Below, piece by piece: positions 6,337 to 13,091 of a DNA stretch of 13,091 nucleotides. The notes below the pieces were generated by a model. It was not told the DNA's origin. It searched no databases and worked only from the letters and a program-made list of their open reading frames with translations. The DNA comes from Azospirillum brasilense. Its GTDB lineage: Bacteria > Pseudomonadota > Alphaproteobacteria > Rickettsiales > UBA3002. The stretch spans positions 1-13,091 of the forward strand of contig QFOX01000050.1 of assembly GCA_003241645.1 (NCBI GenBank). The letters are read 5' to 3'. Each line of letters starts with the position of its first letter. The stretch's first letter is position 1. The translations under genes and the position numbers were made by a program.

Positions 6337-6914
6337 GTTTCGTAGAAACCCAATTCCCCACCGACATCAGCTACGGCGCGAATGGTGGTCCGATGTTTAT
6401 GACGGATGTGGTGACCACTGTATCCGGGCATGAGCAGCGCAACAGCAAGTGGAGCCAAGCGCGTGCGCGGTATAATGCCGCCTCCGGCGTGAAAACTGAA
6501 ACGCAATGGCAGGTGCTGATTGCGTTTTTCCGTGCGCGGCGTGGCAAGGCGGTGGGGTTCCGCTTCAAGGATTGGAGCGATTACAAGGCGGTAAACCAGC
6601 CGCTGCAATCCCTCGGCGGCGATGAATACCAGATGGTGAAACGCTATGTCAGCGGCGCGGTGGTTTCGGAGCGCATCATCACTAAGCCGGTCGCTGGCAC
6701 GGTAAAACTCTACAAAAACAGCATCCTGCAAGTGAGTGGCTGGAGCGTGGACACGGCCACCGGCATTATCACCACTGCCCATACAGGGACGCTCACGGTG
6801 GATTTTGAATTCGATGTGCCGGTGCGCTTCGATACCGACGAGCTGGGGCTTTCGATGGATAGCTTCAATGCTGGTAGTTGGAACAACATTCCGCTGATCG
6901 AGGTGCGCGTATGA
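6333..6914 (+). CDS. DUF2460 distal tail protein (GTA gp12-like)
   Basis: This 193-residue protein has AAGGAG at 6321-6326, inside the end of the tape measure gene, and overlaps it by 4 nt (ATGA). The N-terminus reads FVETQFPTDISYGANGGPMF. It is followed by the family hallmark of an arginine-rich helix and FRARRGKAVGFRFKDWSDYK, then YQMVKRYVSGAV and a C-terminal FEFDVPVRFDTDELGLSMD. These are the signatures of DUF2460, represented by gp12 of the Rhodobacter capsulatus GTA. There it is the distal tail protein: a ring between tube and hub. It is the first of four GTA-type tip genes in their usual order, so the shift from lambda-like to GTA-like content falls near 6333. Confidence in the family is high. 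Confidence 0.92.
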   Translation: MSFVETQFPTDISYGANGGPMFMTDVVTTVSGHEQRNSKWSQARARYNAASGVKTETQWQVLIAFFRARRGKAVGFRFKDWSDYKAVNQPLQSLGGDEYQMVKRYVSGAVVSERIITKPVAGTVKLYKNSILQVSGWSVDTATGIITTAHTGTLTVDFEFDVPVRFDTDELGLSMDSFNAGSWNNIPLIEVRV

Positions 6915-7789
6915 GAGTGATTTCACCGCAGCTTGAGGCGCATTTTGGAAGCGACATGACGACACTTGCCACCTGCTGGAAGATTATCCGGCTCGATGGC
7001 GAGGAACTGGGCTTCACCGATCACGACCAGGTACTCACCGTGGATGGGCTGGATTATGATTCCATCGCCGGGTTCACGCCGACCACGGTGGAGAGCAAAT
7101 CCAACATGAGTGTGGATAATCTCGAAGTCGAAGGCCAGACATTCCCCTCCAAAATCACCGAATCCGACCTGCTGGCGGGGATGTATGACTATGCCGAAAT
7201 CGAAATCTTCACCGTCAATTATGAAGATTTGAGCCAAGGCAAACTGGTGGTGAAGCGCGGGCGGCTGGGCGAAGTGACACTCAACCAGCAGCTTTTCACT
7301 GCTGAGGTGCGTGGCCTGACGCAGCATCTGAGCCAGACCATTGGCGATGTGTATTCTCCATCCTGCCGCGCCGTACTGGGCGATGCACGGTGCAAGAAAT
7401 CACTGACTGGCTTCACCATCACCACGACCGTCACGGCGGTAACCAGCAACCAGACTTTCACCGCCTCGGCGCTGACGCAGGCGGCGGGGTATTTCACGGG
7501 CGGCGAAGTCGAATGGACGAGCGGCAACAATGACGGGCGGCGCATGGAGGTGAAGGAATTCGCCCCAGTTTCAACAGGAGGTGGCCAGCTGGTGCTGGCG
7601 CTGCCGATGGGCAAATCCATCCAAGTCGGCGATGGGTTCAAGGTGATCGCCGGGTGCGACAAGACCCGCGAAACCTGCCGCACCAAGTTCAGCAACATTC
7701 TTAATTTCCGGGGAGAGCCGGACGTGCCGGGGGTCGATCAGCTGCTGATGACCGCAGGCACGATGGATAAGGGCAATCGCAATGGCTAG
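6911..7789 (+). CDS. DUF2163 / BR0599-type tail tip hub protein with four-cysteine cluster site
   Basis: This 292-residue protein starts at the ATG overlapping the DUF2460 stop (ATGA at 6911-6914). An upstream ATG at 6878 would add 11 residues but overlap far more, and is less likely. The N-terminal half has LATCWKIIRLDGEELGFTDH, typical of DUF2163. The C-terminal half resembles BR0599-like proteins, with SPSCRAVLGDARCKKSL, GCDKTRETCRTKFSN and NFRGEPDVPG. Cys152, Cys161, Cys249 and Cys256 form two pairs suited to hold an iron-sulfur cluster, as described for lambda gpL and the GTA hub protein. The protein would be a hub trimer below the distal tail ring, carrying the megatron. Cluster binding here is inferred from the conserved cysteines. 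The end overlaps the peptidase gene by 8 nt. Confidence 0.92.
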   Translation: MRVISPQLEAHFGSDMTTLATCWKIIRLDGEELGFTDHDQVLTVDGLDYDSIAGFTPTTVESKSNMSVDNLEVEGQTFPSKITESDLLAGMYDYAEIEIFTVNYEDLSQGKLVVKRGRLGEVTLNQQLFTAEVRGLTQHLSQTIGDVYSPSCRAVLGDARCKKSLTGFTITTTVTAVTSNQTFTASALTQAAGYFTGGEVEWTSGNNDGRRMEVKEFAPVSTGGGQLVLALPMGKSIQVGDGFKVIAGCDKTRETCRTKFSNILNFRGEPDVPGVDQLLMTAGTMDKGNRNG

Positions 7790-8267
7790 GGTTTCATCAT
7801 CGCAAATCGTCGTGCAGGCACGCACATGGCTCGGCACGCGCTATCATCACCAAGGGCGACTGAAGAAATCGGCGGCGGGTCCGGGCGGTGTGGATTGCAT
7901 TGGCCTGATTGTTGGCGTGGCTGACGAGCTGGGCTTGCAGGATGGCGCAGGCAATCCGCTCTCGCGTGCGGATGAAACCGATTATTCGATGTACCCGGAG
8001 CGTGGGCGGCTGGTGGGCTGCATCGAGAAATATTTGCGCCCCATACCGCTGGATAAAATGTCCGAGGGCGATGTGCTGCTATTCCGCACGTTCAAAGACC
8101 CACAGCATGTGGCGTTGCTTTCCATTTATCCGACGGGAGGGCTTGGCCTGATTCACTGCAATTCCAGTGCTGGCCGGGTTGTTGAGCAGCCGCTTTCCGA
8201 CACATGGCGGCGAATGCTGACCCATGCCTACCGCTTCAAAAACAAACAACTGCAATCCCTGAAATAG
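7782..8267 (+). CDS. NlpC/P60 family cell-wall peptidase of the tail tip (GTA gp14-like)
   Basis: This is a 161-residue protein of the expected family size. Cys39 in GGVDCIGLIVG is the probable nucleophile, His109 in DPQHVALLS the catalytic base, and His125 in LGLIHCNS a plausible third residue, which makes a complete NlpC/P60 set. The N-terminal SQIVVQARTWLGTRYHHQGR is the usual lead-in helix and strand. These enzymes cut peptide cross-links in peptidoglycan. As part of the tail tip it would open the cell wall for DNA entry, as proposed for lambda gpK and GTA gp14. No signal peptide is present, in line with a virion component. It overlaps the hub gene by 8 nt and lies 9 nt before the megatron gene, keeping the GTA order gp13-gp14-gp15. 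Confidence 0.92.
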   Translation: MARVSSSQIVVQARTWLGTRYHHQGRLKKSAAGPGGVDCIGLIVGVADELGLQDGAGNPLSRADETDYSMYPERGRLVGCIEKYLRPIPLDKMSEGDVLLFRTFKDPQHVALLSIYPTGGLGLIHCNSSAGRVVEQPLSDTWRRMLTHAYRFKNKQLQSLK

Positions 8268-8276
8268 AGCAATCTC

Positions 8277-11200
8277 ATGGCTGATATAGTCCTACCTGTC
8301 GTTGGCGGCGTGACCGGCTTTGTGCTGGGTGGTCCGTCCGGCGCTGTGCTGGGCGCGAATCTCGGCGGCATGGCGGCGGGGATGTTTTTCCCTAAAAGCC
8401 AGCGGGTGCAGCTGCCAACACAAGAAGGACCGCGCCTTGCCGACCTTCGGGCGCAGGTGTCCACCTACGGAAATATGATTCCCAAGGTGTATGGCACGAT
8501 GCGGCTGGCCGGAAACGTCATCTGGTCAACAGACATTAAGGAAGTTCGCACCGAAACCACCAGCACGCAAACTTCCAGCGGCGGCGGCAAAGGTGGCGGC
8601 GGTGGCGGCAAAACCACCACCAGCCAAACGACCATCACCTATAATTACTATGTCACGCTGGCCATTTGCATCTGCGAGGGTCCGATTGATGAAGTCATCC
8701 GCGTATGGGCGGATAGCAAGGTGCTGACCGAAGATGTGCTTTCCGCCTCGCAAGGCAAATACAACGTGCATTTCGGCGACGAAACGCAAGGCGTGGATGA
8801 CATCATGGCGAAATACCTGCCTGCGGGAACCATTCCGGCTTATCGTGGCCGCGCTTATGTGGTGATTGAGGATTTTCCGCTGGCCGATTATGGCAATCGC
8901 ATCCCCAATTTTACCTTCGAGGTGCGCCGCACGCTCAAATTCAGCCCCAGCGTGGAGGAAAAGGTTAAAGACATCGTGATGATTCCGGGTGCTGGCGAGT
9001 TCGTCTATGGCACGCAGAACACCACCAAGCAGGATGGCTATTTCGCTTATTTCGGCGGCGCATTCACGCCAAGCGGCGAAAAGAAAACCCTCAACATGCA
9101 CAATTACGATGGCAAGGCTGATGTGTTGGTGGCTATCGACCAGCTGATAAAGAACCTGCCGAACCTTGAATGGGTGGCGGTGGTGGTGACGTGGTTTGCC
9201 ACCAGCACCGATGCCGGAGCCTGCACCATCATCCCGAAAGTGGAATTTCAAGGCACCACGCAAGTGCTACCGCAAGATTGGAGTGTTGCCGGTATCAGCC
9301 GCGCCTCTGCCTCCGTGGTGCTGAATTTCGGCGATGGGAAACCGACTTACGGCGGCACGCCTTCCGACCATACGGTGGTGCAAATCTGCGCGGCGCTGAA
9401 AGCCCGTGGCCTGAACGTAATGCTCTATCCCATGATTTTCGTGGATACCATTACGCCGGAGCCGAAGCCGTGGCGTGGTCGCATTGTTCCGGCCAATGCC
9501 ACCGATGCTAATAACTGGTTCACCAAAACCAACGGCTATAATGCGTTCATCATGCACTACGCCAATTTGCTGAGTGGCGATGTGGATGCGTTCGTTATCG
9601 GCTCGGAGCTGGTGGGCATGACTAGTTTTACCGACTCGCCGGGAAGTTATCCGGCTGTTTCCAAGTTGGTGACGCTGGCCGGTAGCGTGAAAGCCGCCAT
9701 GCCGGGAACCATCATCACCTATGCGGCGGATTGGAGCGAATATCATAGTCGTGGCGGGTGGTTTAACCTCGACCCGCTTTGGGCATCCTCCAATATCGAC
9801 GTGGTGGGGATTGATAGCTATTTCCCGATCACGCCCGACCTGCCGCAGGTGCAGATTACCCCGGAGCTTATCAAGGAATACTGGGAGAAAGGTGAAGGCT
9901 GGGATTATTACTATCTCGATTCCGTCGCACGCACCGGCCAGACCAGCTATGGCGGCAACGCGGCCTATGCGTGGAAAAACCTCGAATACTGGTGGAAGAA
10001 CACCCACACCAACCCAAATGCGGTGACCACTGGCTGGACTTCCAAAATGAAGCCGGTCTGGTTTACCGAGTTCGGCTTCCCCAGCGTGGATGGCTGCACC
10101 AACCAGCCCAATGTGTTTTACGACCCGACATCGAGCGAGAGTTTCTTCCCGCGTGCCAGCCGTGGCCGGGTGGATTTTCAGGCGCAGCGCGTGGCGCTCG
10201 ATGCGACGCTGGACTATCTGGAGGAACGCAGGCTGGAAACCGGCAACGCTAACCTCGTGCCGCGCCGGTTTGTGTGGACGTGGGATGCTCGCCCGTTCTC
10301 ATTCTGGCCTGACCTTGAAAACGTCTGGCAGGATTCCATCCTTTGGGCGACCGGGCATTGGGTAAACGGCAAGCTGGGTGCATCGACGCTGGGCGCGGTA
10401 GTGGCCGAACTGTTCCAAGCCGCAGGCCTGACCGCCTCAGATTATGACGTGACGCGCCTCACTGCCACGCTGGAGGGGTATGTTGTCCAGCAGCCCATTA
10501 CGGTGCGAAACGCTATTGAGCAGCTGACCAGCGCCTTCTTTTTCGATGTGGTGGAAAGCGATGGCATCCTAAAATGCGTGCCGCGTGGCAATGCCTCGAT
10601 CAAGAACGTGCCGGAGGATGATTTAATCCCCGGTGGCAAGGGTGACACGCAAAGCGTGCTGGAAATCAATTACGCGCAGGAACTGGAACTGCCCCAGCGC
10701 GTGAACGTGACCTATATCGACCGGCCTTTCAATTACGACCCGGTAACGCAGACTTCCCAGCGTCAGGTGGTGAAAGCAGTCGATCAGGTGACCATGAACC
10801 TGCCGATTGTGATGGGCGCGACGCAGGCGAAGAAAGTGGCCGATGTCACCCTCTATGGCACATGGAAAGAGCGCATCAGCTTTTCCCTCAGCCTGCCGCC
10901 GAAACATGTGCGGATTGAGCCGACCGACATCATCACGGTAAATGTGTCCGGGGTTGCGCATGAAATGCGGGTGGTAAAAACCGACATGGAAGCCAACGGC
11001 ATGATGAAAATCAGCGCCGTGGCGGAAGACATCAGCTCGTATGACTTCTATTCGCCGCCCGGTGAAACCGGCAACAACATCCAGCCGCCTGTGCTGGTGC
11101 CGGGGACGCTGGTGCAATTCATCGACGCACCACCGCTGCCGGTGGATACGGTGCAAAGCCAAGGCCTGCTGCGTATTGGCGTGGCGGCGGATGGTCCGAA

Positions 11201-12032
11201 CTGGAACGGCGCGGCGATCTACCGCTCCGATGACGGTGGCGAGGATGGCGGCAACACCTTCAACCTGCTGGCCGGGCTGGATGGCGCGGCCACCTTCGGC
11301 GTTATCATCACGGATTTGCCCGATAGCGCCTCGGTAACGTGGGATGAATTCAGCGAGGTGGAAGTGCTGCTCAGTTCCGGCAGCCTTGCCAGCGTCAGCG
11401 AACTGGCCGTGTATAACGGCGCAAACGCGGCGCTGATTGGCGAGGAACTGGTGCAATTCCAGAATGCCGTGCTGATCGGGGAAAACACCTATCGCCTTTC
11501 CCGGCTTTTGCGGGGGCGGCAGGGTACGGAATGGGCAACGGGGTTACATGACCCCGGCGACCGCTTCGTGTTGCTTTCTCCGGCGCTTTATACGACCGCC
11601 ATCGCTAACAACCTGATCGGGCGAGAACTGTATTACAAAACCGTCAGCGTCGGCAACTCGCTGGGTAACACTGACGAGTTTGCCTTCACCTATACCGGCA
11701 AGAACCTGAAACCATTTGCGCCGACGCATGTAACCGGCGTGCGCGATGGCTCCGGCAACCTGACTATTAGCTGGGTGCGCCGCTCCCGCGTGGATGCGGA
11801 ATGGCGCGACGGGGTGGACATCCCGCTGGGCGAGGAATCAGAACGCTATGAGGTGGAAATCTATAGCGGCCTGACAGTCAAGCGCACCCTGACTGCCACC
11901 AGCCCTACGGTTGCCTATAGCGCGGCGTTGCAGGTGACGGATTTCGGTTCGGCACAAAGCAGCGTGAGTGTGAAGGTCTATCAGCTCTCGGCGGTGGTTG
12001 GCCGGGGCTATCCGGCAATAGCAATGGTCTGA
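8277..12032 (+). CDS. Tail tip 'megatron' protein with GTA TIM-barrel and phage hub domains (GTA gp15-like)
   Basis: This 1251-residue protein is the largest in the window and forms the tip of the tail. Its N-terminus is hydrophobic and Gly/Ala-rich (VGGVTGFVLGGPSGAVLGAN), followed near residue 100 by a Gly/Thr/Ser loop (GGGKGGGGGGK) and ICICEGPIDEV. Residues about 240-700 are the GTA TIM-barrel region resembling glycoside hydrolases, with TYAADWSEYHS, DVVGIDSYFPITPD, KPVWFTEFGFP (Glu598) and FVWTWDARPFSFWPD. Residues about 735-895 match the phage tail hub (gp27-like) region, with ELPQRVNVTYIDRPFNYDP. Residues about 1050-1140 hold a GANAALIGEELVQF and RLLRGRQGTEWA segment typical of the C-terminal part of this family. 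Residues about 1148-1240 look like a fibronectin III domain. It probably attaches to or penetrates the host surface. The weak AGAG upstream suggests coupling to the peptidase gene. No frameshift is visible. Confidence 0.94.
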   Translation: MADIVLPVVGGVTGFVLGGPSGAVLGANLGGMAAGMFFPKSQRVQLPTQEGPRLADLRAQVSTYGNMIPKVYGTMRLAGNVIWSTDIKEVRTETTSTQTSSGGGKGGGGGGKTTTSQTTITYNYYVTLAICICEGPIDEVIRVWADSKVLTEDVLSASQGKYNVHFGDETQGVDDIMAKYLPAGTIPAYRGRAYVVIEDFPLADYGNRIPNFTFEVRRTLKFSPSVEEKVKDIVMIPGAGEFVYGTQNTTKQDGYFAYFGGAFTPSGEKKTLNMHNYDGKADVLVAIDQLIKNLPNLEWVAVVVTWFATSTDAGACTIIPKVEFQGTTQVLPQDWSVAGISRASASVVLNFGDGKPTYGGTPSDHTVVQICAALKARGLNVMLYPMIFVDTITPEPKPWRGRIVPANATDANNWFTKTNGYNAFIMHYANLLSGDVDAFVIGSELVGMTSFTDSPGSYPAVSKLVTLAGSVKAAMPGTIITYAADWSEYHSRGGWFNLDPLWASSNIDVVGIDSYFPITPDLPQVQITPELIKEYWEKGEGWDYYYLDSVARTGQTSYGGNAAYAWKNLEYWWKNTHTNPNAVTTGWTSKMKPVWFTEFGFPSVDGCTNQPNVFYDPTSSESFFPRASRGRVDFQAQRVALDATLDYLEERRLETGNANLVPRRFVWTWDARPFSFWPDLENVWQDSILWATGHWVNGKLGASTLGAVVAELFQAAGLTASDYDVTRLTATLEGYVVQQPITVRNAIEQLTSAFFFDVVESDGILKCVPRGNASIKNVPEDDLIPGGKGDTQSVLEINYAQELELPQRVNVTYIDRPFNYDPVTQTSQRQVVKAVDQVTMNLPIVMGATQAKKVADVTLYGTWKERISFSLSLPPKHVRIEPTDIITVNVSGVAHEMRVVKTDMEANGMMKISAVAEDISSYDFYSPPGETGNNIQPPVLVPGTLVQFIDAPPLPVDTVQSQGLLRIGVAADGPNWNGAAIYRSDDGGEDGGNTFNLLAGLDGAATFGVIITDLPDSASVTWDEFSEVEVLLSSGSLASVSELAVYNGANAALIGEELVQFQNAVLIGENTYRLSRLLRGRQGTEWATGLHDPGDRFVLLSPALYTTAIANNLIGRELYYKTVSVGNSLGNTDEFAFTYTGKNLKPFAPTHVTGVRDGSGNLTISWVRRSRVDAEWRDGVDIPLGEESERYEVEIYSGLTVKRTLTATSPTVAYSAALQVTDFGSAQSSVSVKVYQLSAVVGRGYPAIAMV

Positions 12033-13091
12033 TTATTCGTTCACTGCCAACGGCGCAGGCGCATTTTCGGGCAGCTGATTAATCACTTCAGCTTGCTCGG
12101 AAATGGGCTGCTCTGTCGGTGTTTCAATGGTGCCATCTATTACTTTTGATGGTTCAGAAATGGTGAGTTTTGGAGGAGCCGCTACCCATTCTCTCAGATG
12201 CTGGCCAATGATGGTGTAGAAGTCGAGCAACACGGCCTTACCATCTTGAACAAATGTTTGTGCGCCCTTGAAACGACCAGCTAAATCACGGGTCAAAATG
12301 ATTTCAAAAGCAATAGGAGGGAGGTCTGTTTTATCGGTAAGTCCAGAATCGATATTAGTTTTTAGCTTACCCAGTGTTACGAATGTATCTGGAACACGCG
12401 ATGGCCAAACGATTTTGATAAGCAGATTATCATCAGTGCAGTTCTTAACTTGTTGGAAAATCCAGTTGATGCGGGCTTTAGCGCGAACTTTATCTTCTGG
12501 CGCTTTCAAACGCATGGATGCGCTAACGGTACGACGTTTGAAATCTGAACAAAACTTAATGCGTGATGCTGCATTTGGGATGTCGAATTCAGCTTCTAAA
12601 GAATTATCGACAGCTAAAGCCTGACAATCGTCAACAAGGCGTTTCTGTGGGTCATTTGCATGTTCACGTTTCAGAGGAACGACCACGCTGCGACCTACAG
12701 CAACGCTCATCTCTAAAGAAAGCCCCCGAATGAACTGATGCCAGCAGCTTACGCTTTCTATGACCTCATTACTTCCTTTGTTGACGGGAGCGCCATTCTG
12801 AATGGAGGTGCAAACGTCCTTCCATTCTGCATTCATGCGATCGAACGAAAGGATTCCAGAACTAGAGTGCTGCAAATAACGAACGAACTCAGTTAAAATG
12901 TAACCTTGATCGGAATCGGCAACGCCATAATGTTTTGTCCACATAATAGCTTCGGTAACAATATGCATCCAAGACCAGTGATATAGCGCGACGTTGCGGG
13001 TTTTTATTTTATTAACCTGCAAGGGATGATGTGTTGCGTCTGCAACCGATAGGTTGGAAATAGTGATAACTGCGTCGATATTAAATTGCTT
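12033..13091 (-). CDS. Unfamiliar protein on the opposite strand (5' end outside window), possible cargo gene
   Basis: The frame is open from the window edge to TAA at 12035-12033, giving at least 352 residues. A TTG at 13022 is not needed as a start, because the frame continues upstream (ITISNLSVADATHHPL just before it). Visible features are LYHWSWMHIVTEA, a DSDQGYILTEFVRYLQH segment, a central FDIPNAASRIKFCSDFKRR stretch, and RINWIFQQVKN. The last 50 residues are Pro/Glu-rich and probably disordered. There is no signal peptide or membrane segment in the visible part. From memory it resembles large conserved hypothetical proteins, some thought to carry an N-terminal PD-(D/E)XK-like nuclease domain. 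That part would be outside the window, so I assign no function. It is visibly richer in AT than the structural genes and convergent with them, which suggests a phage cargo gene or flanking host DNA. Confidence 0.7.
   Translation of the reverse strand, partial: KQFNIDAVITISNLSVADATHHPLQVNKIKTRNVALYHWSWMHIVTEAIMWTKHYGVADSDQGYILTEFVRYLQHSSSGILSFDRMNAEWKDVCTSIQNGAPVNKGSNEVIESVSCWHQFIRGLSLEMSVAVGRSVVVPLKREHANDPQKRLVDDCQALAVDNSLEAEFDIPNAASRIKFCSDFKRRTVSASMRLKAPEDKVRAKARINWIFQQVKNCTDDNLLIKIVWPSRVPDTFVTLGKLKTNIDSGLTDKTDLPPIAFEIILTRDLAGRFKGAQTFVQDGKAVLLDFYTIIGQHLREWVAAPPKLTISEPSKVIDGTIETPTEQPISEQAEVINQLPENAPAPLAVNE

Noticed and set aside
8560..8615. Gly/Thr-rich low-complexity stretch in the megatron gene as a repeat element or insertion
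   Set aside because: A glycine-rich loop at this point is common in GTA gp15-like and gpJ-like tip proteins and the reading frame is undisturbed.
8526..9263. Long - strand frames opposite the megatron gene (8526-9263, 9267-10007, 10623-11456)
   Set aside because: Composition is as expected for the complement of coding DNA (rich in His, Arg and Gly), and the + strand protein is intact and conserved throughout.
12001..12016. GCCGG/CCGGC hairpin near the end of the megatron gene as a terminator for the - strand gene
   Set aside because: The stem is only 5 bp and no T-run follows it on either strand.
1..13091. The window as a true gene transfer agent cluster
   Set aside because: Only the four tail-tip genes are GTA-like; the lambda-type portal, the fused gpT-like capsid, and the gpFII- and gpU-like connectors point to a siphovirus prophage.

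Overview
The window is the late structural region of a tailed phage, most likely a siphovirus prophage of an alphaproteobacterium. The head, head-tail joint, tail tube and tape measure genes follow a lambda-like order. The tail tip is of the gene-transfer-agent (GTA) type, with DUF2460, DUF2163, NlpC/P60 and TIM-barrel 'megatron' proteins, which is typical of Alphaproteobacteria and their phages. Host assignment is an inference from gene content and the moderately high GC of the + strand operon.

Layout. Bases 1-467 hold the 3' end of a lambda-type portal gene. It overlaps by 38 nt a 638-codon gene (430-2346) that fuses an HK97-like prohead protease, a charged scaffold-like stretch and a Mu gpT-like major capsid protein. 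A rho-independent terminator (2370-2392) separates this from a DUF2190 small capsid protein (2419-2748). Next come a gpFII-like head-tail joining protein, a gpU-like tail terminator and the tail tube protein. The tail assembly chaperone (3940-4317) has a lambda G/GT-like layout: a GGGAAAC heptamer in the correct phase (4278-4284) leads by a -1 shift into a small 'T' frame ending at 4448. The tape measure gene (4432-6336) and the four GTA-type tip genes (6333-12032) follow, nearly all with overlapping or abutting ends, so the + strand is one tightly coupled transcription unit.

At 12033 the strand changes. A more AT-rich gene on the - strand ends exactly where the megatron gene ends (TGA at 12030-12032, then TAA on the other strand at 12033-12035) and stays open to the window edge. 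It is not a recognisable structural gene and looks like cargo or flanking host DNA.

The most notable observations are an internal Shine-Dalgarno/ATG pair at 981-996 that could make a protease-free capsid precursor from the fused gene, the -1 frameshift module, a terminator-like hairpin just inside the protease-capsid reading frame, and the unfamiliar convergent gene at the end. No tRNA, IS element, CRISPR array, attachment site or integrase was seen. No gene-free stretch exceeds about 75 bases.
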